DNA of 64,000 nt from CAIJXB01 sp964455905 (GTDB taxonomy: Bacteria; Chlamydiota; Chlamydiia; Chlamydiales; Rhabdochlamydiaceae). Position 1 is the stretch's first letter; every line of letters starts with the position of its first letter. The notes under the pieces were generated by a model, which worked only from the letters and a program-made list of their open reading frames with translations, was not told the DNA's origin and did not search any database. The translations under genes and the position numbers were made by a program. Where the stretch lies: positions 1-64,000 of the forward strand of contig CAYVYN010000005.1 of NCBI GenBank assembly GCA_964455905.1, written 5' to 3'. Positions 36,483-44,701 of this stretch are shown one piece after another.

Positions 36483-37202
36483 ATGAAGATTACGATTATT
36501 TACGACAACAGAACAATGGATCAATCTCTCAAAGGAGGATTTGGATTTTCTTGCGTTATTGAATGGGATCACAAAAAAATCTTATTTGATACCGGAGGAA
36601 ATGAAGAAGCTTTTTTCACGAATATAAAAAAACTCAAAATTGTTCTCTCAACAATTTCTCATGCGGTTTTTTCTCATAAACACTGGGATCACACAACTGG
36701 ATTTAAAAAAATTTTAGGCAAATTAAGCAAGAAAACCCCCTTGTATTTACCCTCTGACTTTGATGAGACTTTAGAGGCGGAAATTCCTCCCCACATAATA
36801 GTTCATAAAGTCGCAGAATTTACGGAAATCGACCAAGATGTCTTCTCTTTAGTCCTTCTTGGAAGGTATTGTTGTTTTAAAATAGTTCAAGAACAAGCTC
36901 TCGTTTTACGAACTTCTAAAGGACTTATTGTGCTCACAGGGTGCGCACACCCGGGTATCGACAGGATTGCTAGAAATGCGCAAGAGTGCTTAGGTGAAAA
37001 AATTCATCTGATTCTTGGAGGATTTCATCTTTGCCATAGTTTCAAACACACATGCATCAAGATGGTCAAAGCGATTCGAGAACTGAAAGTAGAAAAAGTA
37101 GCTCCCTGTCATTGCGCAGGAGAAACTGCGATCAAGCTGTTTGAAAAAGAATATCGTGAAAACTTTATCCCAACTGGTACCGGAACTGTCATTGAGATCT
37201 AG
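36483..37202 (+). CDS. Metallo-beta-lactamase-fold protein (COG1237, archaeal-type)
   Basis: A 239-residue MBL-fold protein with FDTGG (about 36-40), the metal motif SHKHWDHTTG (HxHxDH variant, about 61-70), a middle metal His in GCAHPGID and a final His in PCHCAGE. It resembles the COG1237 group annotated as 7,8-dihydropterin-6-methyl-4-(beta-D-ribofuranosyl)aminobenzene-5'-phosphate synthase, best known from methanogens and anaerobes; in bacteria the true substrate is unknown. No Shine-Dalgarno precedes the ATG. It abuts the left boundary of the integrated element (80 bp away), suggesting horizontal acquisition, but is outside the repeat. Confidence 0.85.
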   Translation: MKITIIYDNRTMDQSLKGGFGFSCVIEWDHKKILFDTGGNEEAFFTNIKKLKIVLSTISHAVFSHKHWDHTTGFKKILGKLSKKTPLYLPSDFDETLEAEIPPHIIVHKVAEFTEIDQDVFSLVLLGRYCCFKIVQEQALVLRTSKGLIVLTGCAHPGIDRIARNAQECLGEKIHLILGGFHLCHSFKHTCIKMVKAIRELKVEKVAPCHCAGETAIKLFEKEYRENFIPTGTGTVIEI

Positions 37203-37282
37203 TAGTCCCCTGTGTTTAATCAAGAGCGTAAAACTTTCGAATTTTTAACTATGATTTTGAGGATTTTCTGAAGAATTTTGTG

Positions 37283-37344
37283 TATGAAAAATGGGGGCGG
37301 TGTGACTCGAACACACGAAACCCGAAGGTGAGGGATTTACAGTC
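37283..37344 (-). repeat. Left attachment site: 62-bp tRNA-Tyr 3' fragment
   Basis: Identical base for base to 47268-47329. It covers the anticodon loop through the acceptor 3' end of tRNA-Tyr plus 9 nt of trailer; the 5' half of the tRNA is absent, so this copy is not a gene. Similarity continues a few bases outwards with single mismatches, as expected of old attachment sites. Confidence 0.92.
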
Positions 37345-37461
37345 AGACGTCATCCGACTTAAATCAACCTCAAACAACACCTATCACTATAACATTAAAA
37401 GACTTACATTAAAATAAATATCACGATCCATTGACTAGAATTGGCAGTTTTAGAGTCCTGC

Positions 37462-37479
37462 TGTCCCACCACTGTCCCC
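37462..37479 (+). promoter_or_regulatory. Paired TGTCC boxes near the left end (putative integrase arm sites)
   Basis: TGTCCCA at 37462 and TGTCCCC at 37473 lie exactly 11 bp apart; a half-like GTCC precedes at 37455. Matching pairs occur at the right end (47091/47102 and 47197/47208), also 11 bp apart. One helical turn spacing and presence at both ends suggest arm-type sites for the integrase or Xis. Confidence 0.5.
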
Positions 37480-37601
37480 TAATTTCGGAAAAAAACCTCT
37501 CCGATGGGTCATCTTACAGAAAACTCAATAATTCAAAACCGAAGGATAACAGGGGTTCAAAAGACTCAAAACATGAGAGACAAAAGCTAAATGCACCGTG
37601 G

Positions 37602-37835
37602 CTAGCCGGGCATCAGATCTTTAGAAGAGCACTTTAATGCCTGCGCAATAGCAACAATATTCTCTAAAGCGATATTGCGCTCCCCTCTTTCTACGGAACC
37701 TATATAGGTATGGTGAAGGTCTGCCTTTTCGGCAAGCTCTTCCTGAGTCAAATTTAAACTGCACCTTTTTTCTCGAACCTTCTTGCCAAATTCAGCCCGA
37801 ATTGGTGTCTTTTTTCTATTATGTGACCCACTCAT
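37602..37835 (-). CDS. XRE-family transcriptional repressor
   Basis: A 77-residue lambda-repressor-type HTH protein, all of it DNA-binding domain: FGKKVREKRCSLNLTQEELAEKADLHHTYIGSVERGERN (about 16-55) shows the two recognition helices typical of Cro/C1-like HTH_3. It probably controls the divergent exported genes and/or the element's excision and replication. It is the only regulator-like gene at the left end, and 147 bp with repeated TATGAGTAC boxes separates it from the divergent gene. AAGGAA lies about 12 nt upstream of the start. Confidence 0.87.
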   Translation of the reverse strand: MSGSHNRKKTPIRAEFGKKVREKRCSLNLTQEELAEKADLHHTYIGSVERGERNIALENIVAIAQALKCSSKDLMPG

Positions 37836-37898
37836 ACCGTGTCTATTCCTTAAGTAAAAGCTCTAGACTAAATCTATTAAGCCCCTTACTCCACAGAC

Positions 37899-37927
37899 TA
37901 TGAGTACTAAATAATGATTATGAGTAC
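37899..37927. promoter_or_regulatory. Candidate operator: two TATGAGTAC direct repeats
   Basis: TATGAGTAC occurs at 37899-37907 and 37919-37927, a 20-bp (two-turn) period, between the divergent XRE gene and the first cargo gene. The position fits a repressor operator; no footprint-like symmetry beyond the GTAC core is seen. Confidence 0.4.
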
Positions 37928-37982
37928 ACAAAAAACAAGAATAAGAATACAATTAAAACAATAACAAGGAGAAATACTAAAA

Positions 37983-38363
37983 ATGAATAAAACAAAATAT
38001 ATTATTGTGTTTTTAACTTCAATAGTTAGCTCATCATATGCAATTCAAGTTCTACCAACACCACAACGTCCAGGTTCTAATTGGGGAAAGGCACTTGGAG
38101 AAGGTCTAAGCCAAGGCTTTAAAGAAGGAATAGCGCAAAAGAAAAGACTGCAAGAGCAAGAAAGATTACGTCAAGAAGAGATCGACAAGATTGCTCACGA
38201 AAAAGCTATTTTAGAGGATATTTTAAAAGACTATGAACCTTCTAAAAACGCAGAGTATGTGCTAAAAATCCTACAAAGCGGGCTATCACATAACACAAAA
38301 GAATTAGTCATAAACAATTTAAACGAGCAGTATAAATTATTTCACCAAAAGGAGAAAAAATGA
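37983..38363 (+). CDS. Small exported charged protein (element cargo)
   Basis: A 126-residue protein with a signal peptide (about 1-20, ending SSYA) and a mature part that is Gln/Lys/Glu-rich and helical (about 55-85, possible coiled coil: KKRLQEQERLRQEEIDK). I do not recognise it. A good AAGGAG lies 11 nt before the ATG. It overlaps the next cargo gene by 4 nt (ATGA), and both run opposite to the replication and packaging genes, as accessory 'moron' genes in phages often do. Confidence 0.7.
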   Translation: MNKTKYIIVFLTSIVSSSYAIQVLPTPQRPGSNWGKALGEGLSQGFKEGIAQKKRLQEQERLRQEEIDKIAHEKAILEDILKDYEPSKNAEYVLKILQSGLSHNTKELVINNLNEQYKLFHQKEKK

Positions 38364-38629
38364 ATACAAAAGTATTTCACAAACAAAAAACAACAATAAC
38401 CATCTATTTATTTACTATTTTTATGTCATTTTTAAATGTTGGATTTGCAGGACAATTTCTTGATGAACACGGATACTCTCAAGGAACTATTCAAGAAAAT
38501 GGTAAAAACGGATATATAATTTTGGATAAAAACGGATACGCTGAAGCATACATTCAAGAAGATGAAAATAATGGATACACTATTTTAGACTCCGAAGGAC
38601 ATGCTAAAGGGTTTTATCAAGAAGATTAA
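38360..38629 (+). CDS. Small exported 21-residue-repeat protein (element cargo)
   Basis: An 89-residue protein with a hydrophobic signal segment (about 13-30, ending GFAG) followed by nearly three copies of a 21-residue unit: each begins LD-x2-G, continues with a Y/H-A/S-x-G/A turn and an IQE(D/N) stretch, and ends NGY. No family is recognised. AAGGAG precedes the start within the upstream gene's end. Together with the 126-residue protein it forms a two-gene exported cargo module. Confidence 0.7.
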   Translation: MNTKVFHKQKTTITIYLFTIFMSFLNVGFAGQFLDEHGYSQGTIQENGKNGYIILDKNGYAEAYIQEDENNGYTILDSEGHAKGFYQED

Positions 38630-38759
38630 GCTCAATAGATTTTGCTATCCGAGGCAAATTCTGTGTTGCGCGACTTAAAATCGAGAGCTTACGCAATCAA
38701 AGGAAAGAGTGGCGCGATTTAGGAAAATAGCTTTATAGAGCGTTAAAAGAATGGTTTAT

Positions 38760-40277
38760 TTAAAAATTACCGTTTCTTGCAAAAGGGTTAAATTGCTGCC
38801 TTCCTTGACTTCCAAGAGTAACTGCATCTTGCGGCTTAAAGTTAGAGAGGACAATAGATAAACCAACAGCTAGCACTCTAAAAGCGTCAGAGCAATGAGA
38901 GGACCAATCGTGGCGAGGGGAAGAGTTCCAGCATCCTAATCTATCATTCCACTCTTTCTTATAGTTTTCCAAACATTTAATTCCTTGAGAGCATTTCTTC
39001 TCGTCAAACCAACAACGATTGAGGATGTTCCGAACCTGATCAATACCAGCATTAACAGAAGCTCTTGGAACTGGAATTAGAGAAATTCCCATCTTTCGAG
39101 CTGTTGATTGTCGGCTAACTCCTGAAGAATATTCAGTTACCATTATATCGTGAGGGGCTAGATGCTTTTCGTAAATATATGGTTTTGATTTTACCACTCC
39201 TAGCCAATGAGATAGGGATTCTCCAGAACCTTCGACATAGTCAATAAGCCTTATTTCTTTTCCAAAAACCTGAAAGAACCAAATGGAATTGGAGTCATTA
39301 TATCCTAAATCCCAAGCCGTATAAACTGGCAAGGACTCATCATAAGGCACATGCCCTATTCTGTTTTCTAAGCGGGCCTGCGTAATCTGTCTTCCGTAAT
39401 AAGTCCCTTCATTAGATTGACTCCAGGCTTCTTCGGGAGAGGAAGGGTACTCTCTCATCATGTTGTCCACTTGCGTGGCAAATTTAGCCATGTACCAATA
39501 TTTCTGCTCAGAATCAAGAGCTACACCTCTTCCCTCTAAAGACTCAAAATATTCAAGCATCTCAGGTTGTATAATCACAGGACTACCTATCCGATAAGAA
39601 GGCTCTTTCCACCAGGGGAAAAAAAAACTCTTGAAGTCTAGCTTCGTAAGCTCTGTTCTTTGATCCGTCATTGCCTGGGCCTTTTTACACATATCGTAGA
39701 AATATCCATCTCTACCCTCTGCGGTGCTCTCTATGAAGCAGTATTGTCCGGCTGCTAGCGTATTTAAAGACCCTGTAATGATCTCCTCCGCCTTGTCAGG
39801 ATACTTAGCACAAATCTTGCCAAATTCCGAGATATGCAGGTACTGAAGAGTCTGCCCGCGCATAGAAGTCCCCACTCTCAAAGAGCTCCCATTAGAAAAG
39901 ATCATCTCTCTTGCACTATCAGTCTCAGCAGAGAGTAATCTTTTTATCTGAGGGGGTAAGCTGTCATAAGCAAACTTTATCCTCTTGAAAAGCATCTCGC
40001 TATCCTCTCGCGTGTGGCAAATTATCCCGGCCGCTACATTCGAATTAAAAAGACATCTATCTAGAAAGAGAAGGCACACGAAGGTGCTTATGCCAAGCTG
40101 CCGAGCTTTTAGGATAATGTTGCAGTACCACATGTTTCTATAGAGCTCTTCTTGAGCCCAATTGCACTCAAAAGCAATTTTACAACCTTGCTTATTGACA
40201 ATGCTGTAAAGATTATTGAGTCTCCACCATGGATCTAATAGCCTCTTCTCGGCTAGTTCAAGCTCTCTCTTATTCAT
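38760..40277 (-). CDS. Phage terminase large subunit
   Basis: ATP-driven DNA-packaging motor and nuclease of tailed phages, 505 residues. The N-terminal ATPase shows a modified Walker A KARQLGIST (about 57-65) and the region around ISEFGKI (about 149-155) resembling Walker B plus catalytic Glu; the nuclease part shows TAWDLGYNDSNSI (about 316-328) and a final acidic/His block HDWSSHCSDAFR (about 464-475). It overlaps the 86-residue gene by 8 nt and lies two genes after the small subunit. There is no portal gene next to it, where a complete phage would have one. Confidence 0.9.
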   Translation of the reverse strand: MNKRELELAEKRLLDPWWRLNNLYSIVNKQGCKIAFECNWAQEELYRNMWYCNIILKARQLGISTFVCLLFLDRCLFNSNVAAGIICHTREDSEMLFKRIKFAYDSLPPQIKRLLSAETDSAREMIFSNGSSLRVGTSMRGQTLQYLHISEFGKICAKYPDKAEEIITGSLNTLAAGQYCFIESTAEGRDGYFYDMCKKAQAMTDQRTELTKLDFKSFFFPWWKEPSYRIGSPVIIQPEMLEYFESLEGRGVALDSEQKYWYMAKFATQVDNMMREYPSSPEEAWSQSNEGTYYGRQITQARLENRIGHVPYDESLPVYTAWDLGYNDSNSIWFFQVFGKEIRLIDYVEGSGESLSHWLGVVKSKPYIYEKHLAPHDIMVTEYSSGVSRQSTARKMGISLIPVPRASVNAGIDQVRNILNRCWFDEKKCSQGIKCLENYKKEWNDRLGCWNSSPRHDWSSHCSDAFRVLAVGLSIVLSNFKPQDAVTLGSQGRQQFNPFARNGNF

Positions 40278-40530
40278 CTATAGCCGCGGCATTGAGCTCA
40301 TCACTACCTTCCGCAATTAGGAGCATTAAGTAGAGCTTTTCCTTAAAGTCACTTAACCCATGAACCCAAGCCTCAAGAATGCTATCTTTCCGGTCTTCTG
40401 TCTGTGAAGAAAACCACTCATCGCAATCCTTAGGGCGATGGGGGTTGAACTCATTAGAGAAAAGGTTGTGATCGAGCAGATCACGTAACAACACAGAAAG
40501 CCTTCCTAAATCCTCAACTCTTTGTCTCAT
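40270..40530 (-). CDS. Unknown small protein between terminase subunits
   Basis: An 86-residue acidic, probably helical protein without a recognisable domain. ATG at 40530 follows GGAG by 6 nt. It overlaps the terminase small subunit gene by 17 nt and the large subunit gene by 8 nt, so it is co-translated with the packaging genes and may be a packaging accessory factor; this is inferred from position only. Confidence 0.65.
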   Translation of the reverse strand: MRQRVEDLGRLSVLLRDLLDHNLFSNEFNPHRPKDCDEWFSSQTEDRKDSILEAWVHGLSDFKEKLYLMLLIAEGSDELNAAAIDE

Positions 40531-40945
40531 CTTTTTCTCCTACGAGTTCTTTTGAGGTTCCATCCATCTTCTCAAGAAGGAATTGCAATGGATTAGCTGC
40601 ATCTCCAGAAATTTGTTGTTTATCAGCCCATCCACAGGTATTACCCATAACAAACTTAGTAAAACCAGCATTAAACGCCCCCAATAATCCACCTCGAACT
40701 AACTTGGACTGTTGCCATTCTTGCGATTTCCTATAAACACGGGCGAACTTTTCATTTTTCTTAGCCCATTCAGAAAGTTGATCTGGAAGATATCCTCTTT
40801 CTAAAGCAAAATCCTTGTACCATAGGCTATCTTCTTTCTGCATCCAAGCCTCGAAAGCCTCGGCTTCTTCTTCAATATTAAATCGAGGGGGTCGTCCCCC
40901 TCTTTCACATCCAGAGTATGGTTTATGTCCTTTAGGTGCTGCCAT
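40514..40945 (-). CDS. Phage terminase small subunit-like DNA-packaging protein
   Basis: A 143-residue protein opening MAAPKGHKPYSGCERGGRPP, much like P22-type small terminase subunits, followed by a helical region (about 25-90) with an HTH-like ALERGYLPDQLSEWAKKN and a segment KLVRGGLLGAFNAGFTKFVM resembling the small subunit core. It recognises the pac or cos site and recruits the motor. In PICI-type satellites this protein redirects packaging to the satellite genome. GAGGA precedes the ATG. I rate the assignment good but not certain. Confidence 0.75.
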   Translation of the reverse strand: MAAPKGHKPYSGCERGGRPPRFNIEEEAEAFEAWMQKEDSLWYKDFALERGYLPDQLSEWAKKNEKFARVYRKSQEWQQSKLVRGGLLGAFNAGFTKFVMGNTCGWADKQQISGDAANPLQFLLEKMDGTSKELVGEKDETKS

Positions 40946-40963
40946 GTTAAGATCCTCTATATA

Positions 40964-41662
40964 TTATATCCATTTAGGTCTTCCCTTTTCAGTTGCAGAA
41001 ATCCACTTGGCTATGTCGTCTAGTTTGGTCTTAAGAGTCCCTTGGTCCATTCCTTCGGCGGCTTCATTCCAAAGGCATTCAAAAACATCTTTAAGAACGC
41101 TTATTTCTGGAAGAATACATGCGTCTATAGACCCAAGATCATATAGAAATTGAGAACAATCTTTTCCATTGAGGCTCTTTTTTTCCCATACTTGAGACTC
41201 CCATCCATCGGGAATTCTAGTAAAAGAGACGAGGGTATGAAATCCATTTCCATCCGAGTCCACTCTCTTTTTACAATAAATTTCAACATTCAAACGAGCT
41301 CCCAAGGTAACGTCTCCTACCTCATCGTGTATAAGGGGGAATTCGACAAACGAAATAATATTGTCAATGACATCAATATGCTCATGAAATTTTGCGCTTT
41401 CGGGACCTCCTCCAATATTCCCGAACCGATTCTTTAGGCAGTCCCTATTGAACTTCACTTCAATCCCTCTAGAAGTTAATTTCGTATAGAGATCATAAGA
41501 AAGAGCTGCACCTGTGGGTTGCGAATTTACCCAGTCGTCTCGATTACCCTTGTGAACATTATCCCAAAAGAGCACTCTATACTCTTTTAATTTATCAAAT
41601 ATCACCTGCTCTTCTTCTGTTAATTTAATTTTTTCGAATATTACCTCATCTATGTCACACAT
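40964..41662 (-). CDS. Unknown element-encoded protein
   Basis: A 232-residue soluble protein with no motif I recognise. The N-terminal part is acidic (CDIDEVIFEKIKLTEEE), and the C-terminus is Lys/Trp-containing (KGRPKWI). An AGAGG ribosome site precedes the ATG at 41662. It lies between the replication gene and the terminase small subunit, 18 nt upstream of the latter. A role in replication or packaging, or in interfering with a helper phage, is possible on position alone. Confidence 0.65.
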   Translation of the reverse strand: MCDIDEVIFEKIKLTEEEQVIFDKLKEYRVLFWDNVHKGNRDDWVNSQPTGAALSYDLYTKLTSRGIEVKFNRDCLKNRFGNIGGGPESAKFHEHIDVIDNIISFVEFPLIHDEVGDVTLGARLNVEIYCKKRVDSDGNGFHTLVSFTRIPDGWESQVWEKKSLNGKDCSQFLYDLGSIDACILPEISVLKDVFECLWNEAAEGMDQGTLKTKLDDIAKWISATEKGRPKWI

Positions 41663-41850
41663 ACTTGCCTCTATTTATTGATTTTTTTGTTTAATATAAG
41701 GAAAATTCCAACTCATTAAACTTTACTTTTCCCTGTTTTTTCCAGTTTTTCCTGCTACGGTCGGAAGATGGACTACTTGTCTTCGCGTCCCTTCCATTAT
41801 ATTTGATCGAATAACCTGTAAAGATTCTATTTGGCACTCACGCAAAGCTA

Positions 41851-44301
41851 TCATTGTGAACTCCTTAGAGAGGGATGAACAATGATTTTGTTAGATGAGC
41901 GTCCCGGCGTTTGAATAATTTCAATTTTTAGCCAGCCAAATTCCTTAAGGATTTTTATAGCACTATTTACTTGATCAGCAGTAGAAAGCTTTGCCCAATG
42001 CTTACTATGATAAACATATCGAGAAGAAAATTCTTCCGGCAAATCCCCTCGCTTAATGCGCTCTAACAGAGCCCTTGCCGATTCCATGCCTGGGTCTTCC
42101 CCTGACGCATAGAGCCTCCCAGCATGCGTTTTCAAGTAATCACACCACAGAATTGCCTGTTTTGCCGACTGAGCATCAATAGTCGTCGGCACCCGTCCCT
42201 TTCCCACCGTTTCAACAATGTAGAAAATAAGAGACAAACTCGGCATAAGAGACCTATATTTTGCCAAATGACTTTCCAACGCGGGGCCTAAATCACCGCT
42301 TCGTACTTGTTTTTCTAAAGAGTCCCTCCATTCATCAAAAAGCATTTGAGCCTCTGCCGAAAAGCGCAACGCATGAGTTTTAAAACCTGGCTTTGACGGA
42401 GGTTCTAAAGGTTCAAAAGCATCAATATTATAGAAAACTTCAAGAGCTTTCTTCTTTGCATCTGAATCAGGCATCCGATCTACGTTTTTCCATGTCTTGG
42501 AGGCATCGGGCCACACTAGGACTTGAAAGCGCTGCAACAAGCCATCGTCCCCACCTCCCCCGCCCGCGGCTTGATGAACGTACAATCCCAGGGGACCAGG
42601 CGGAATCCCTCCTATAATCGATAAACAAAGGGCAGGAATATGCAAAGTTCCCCTTGCGATTCGATCTACGGTATAGGAGCCATTTCCATTCCAAGACTCA
42701 AGAAAAAATGCCCGGTCCCCCTCGCGCCCATACTTATCAAGACCTTTAAGCCATCCAATCAATTCGTCACGATGGATCAGTATCCCTTGAGGATTTTCTA
42801 GTAAGATTTCTCCAATTTTCTCTACAGTGGCATCTTCTGTTTTATATCTTTTAAGCGCGGGCTTATCGATGATCTCTAACCGACTAAAATCAGGCATTTC
42901 TGAAGCAGGGGACTTTGCCGCTTTTTTCATTGTGTTTTTTCGAGCCTCTTTTTGAGCTTCAAGCCACATTTTCTTGTACTCATGTTCTTCTTCCTCTTCT
43001 CGGTGTTTATGAATAGCCCTCTCAACTAATTCCTCAAGAGGTTTCATAATCTCGCCAATCGCAGGCGATTTTAGTAAGGAGGGCCTACCCACAACCGCCC
43101 CCCAAAGATTCGGGATCACAAGCCAGTCATCCCTCGCCTTTGGAAATACTCCTATTTTTCTACCGATCAAAGACCCCAATACTACCACGCAAGAAGCGGC
43201 AAGAAAATCCAGAGGAACCTGCATCCGTTCGGCAACGTCCATCATCCACGGACAAAGAGCCTCCGGAAGCATCTCTCTTAAAAGGGGAGAGACTGGAAGC
43301 AACTCTTCTTTGAGCTCGATAGGATCTTCCCATGTCGCTTCGCCCTGCTGTCCTATGCCTAGAAAATCTTGTAAGTCCCGAATTGTTTTTCCTTCGCAAT
43401 GTGCATGCTGGCATTTGAATCCTGCTCCCTGATACCCATTAGTATTAGGCTCAAAATAGACGGTACCCTTATCACCTGTTGTATGCACACCTGCCCACGG
43501 GCACGTAATTTCCCGGATACCCGACTTGCTCGGGTGAGCCCGCCGGATCATTCCCCTTCTACCCAACTCCTCCAGAATAGGATCGTGAGAAATCCCTAGT
43601 TGAGGGCCTTTCCGTTTTTTATGCAAAGATGGATCGATTCGAAAATCCCGTAAAAAGTCCGGATATTTATAAGCAACTGTTCCGAAGGACTCCACAATTT
43701 GAACAAGGACAGAATCCCCCTTATTATGATAAAACCCCGGGAGCCTCATAACCCTTGGAAGATCGTGTACGGCGGGGTCAGCATCAAAAAGCTGAATCAA
43801 GGCTTTTTGAACGGAAGAGAACTCTTCTAAAGGCACTCCTTCTACCAACCAATAAGCATGAAACCGTTTGGGACTTGATTCTATAATAACATGAGGAGAT
43901 AAAGGCGCAGAGAGCACTGGCTCCAAAGAAGCCCCGTCTAAATCAATGAAAACGGCTCTCACTCTCGTAATATTTTCTGTCTTCCGTCCTCGCAAATCAG
44001 TTGCATTTACTGTAAAAAAGACTCCGGCACTTTTCTTGTTGAGTTCCGTTAAAACAGGCAGATGTTGATCCAATGTGCCGTGAAGAATACGGACTAGGCT
44101 CGTATCAGACCTCTCTTTTACATCATCAAATGTCTGAAACGTCACTAACTCTTCTTCTGCTAGCAAACTTAAAAATTGAGCAGCTATTGGGTTGCTTATC
44201 TTTTCCGAAGCGGGTATACTAAGACCATGATTTTCGTCCTTGACGAAAGGAGCTGATGCCGACCAAGGAGCAGCTCCTTCATTTTTCTCCAAAGTTTTCA
44301 T
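41851..44301 (-). CDS. Primase-helicase-like replication protein (RepB-like primase plus DUF3987)
   Basis: An 816-residue replication protein. About residues 45-215 resemble the RepB-like primase domain (AVFIDLDG metal motif, then IIESSPKRFHAYWLV and DLPRVMRLPGFYHN). A Cys/His cluster (CPWAGVH...CQHAHCEG, about 263-305) is probably a zinc site. About residues 330-800 match the DUF3987 helicase-like domain, with Walker A-like GRPSLLKSP (about 408-416) and IHRDELIGWLKGLDKYG as the Walker B region. Such fused proteins drive autonomous replication of satellites and plasmids. It is placed immediately after the AlpA-like gene (no gap), in one operon. Confidence 0.85.
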   Translation of the reverse strand: MKTLEKNEGAAPWSASAPFVKDENHGLSIPASEKISNPIAAQFLSLLAEEELVTFQTFDDVKERSDTSLVRILHGTLDQHLPVLTELNKKSAGVFFTVNATDLRGRKTENITRVRAVFIDLDGASLEPVLSAPLSPHVIIESSPKRFHAYWLVEGVPLEEFSSVQKALIQLFDADPAVHDLPRVMRLPGFYHNKGDSVLVQIVESFGTVAYKYPDFLRDFRIDPSLHKKRKGPQLGISHDPILEELGRRGMIRRAHPSKSGIREITCPWAGVHTTGDKGTVYFEPNTNGYQGAGFKCQHAHCEGKTIRDLQDFLGIGQQGEATWEDPIELKEELLPVSPLLREMLPEALCPWMMDVAERMQVPLDFLAASCVVVLGSLIGRKIGVFPKARDDWLVIPNLWGAVVGRPSLLKSPAIGEIMKPLEELVERAIHKHREEEEEHEYKKMWLEAQKEARKNTMKKAAKSPASEMPDFSRLEIIDKPALKRYKTEDATVEKIGEILLENPQGILIHRDELIGWLKGLDKYGREGDRAFFLESWNGNGSYTVDRIARGTLHIPALCLSIIGGIPPGPLGLYVHQAAGGGGGDDGLLQRFQVLVWPDASKTWKNVDRMPDSDAKKKALEVFYNIDAFEPLEPPSKPGFKTHALRFSAEAQMLFDEWRDSLEKQVRSGDLGPALESHLAKYRSLMPSLSLIFYIVETVGKGRVPTTIDAQSAKQAILWCDYLKTHAGRLYASGEDPGMESARALLERIKRGDLPEEFSSRYVYHSKHWAKLSTADQVNSAIKILKEFGWLKIEIIQTPGRSSNKIIVHPSLRSSQ

Positions 44302-44514
44302 TTAAACACTCCCCCTCTTATTTGATTCTAACCACGAAAAGAACAACGGAGGTGAAATGAGAAGTTTTCTCCTACCCAATCGCCTAACAAAGCAATCTGC
44401 TCCGTTAAACTTTGAATTGAATAGAATCCATCGTAGACTTCCGATGGTGATAATCGAAGAATAGCGATCACAAAAATTTTTTACTGTTAAATATTCGTCT
44501 GGCTGTGCTTGCAT
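44302..44514 (-). CDS. AlpA/Xis-like HTH protein
   Basis: A 70-residue winged-helix protein of the HTH_17/AlpA-excisionase type: EYLTVKNFCDRYSS (about 7-20), then a recognition helix in ITIGSLRWILFNSK and the wing VRRLGRRKLLISPPLFFSWLE. The ATG at 44514 is chosen over a TTG 15 codons upstream because AAGGGG lies 5 nt before it. Its stop directly abuts the replication gene start. AlpA-type proteins activate integrase or act as excisionases in satellites. Confidence 0.78.
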   Translation of the reverse strand: MQAQPDEYLTVKNFCDRYSSIITIGSLRWILFNSKFNGADCFVRRLGRRKLLISPPLFFSWLESNKRGSV

Positions 44515-44701
44515 AGCAACCCCTTGTTGTTTATTCCGTTTAAGACTTGCAATTGGCAAGTAATCTCAACTGACCACAATTGCTTTCTACAAACACATTT
44601 TCACAGAATAAAAATTTGATTATCAATCAATTACAGCGGGGAATCTTAAACCAAACCAGACCTCTCGTAGGAATCGGTAAAAAAAGAAAATTGGGGTCGA
44701 G

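Noticed and set aside
37431..37637. Plus-strand 68-codon open frame near the left end of the element
   Set aside because: It covers the putative arm boxes and the XRE 3' end and has no supporting ribosome site.
38630..38759. Repeated GCGCGA(C/T)TTA words between the cargo and terminase genes
   Set aside because: Only two short direct copies, no stem with a T-run; too little for a terminator or pac/cos site call.
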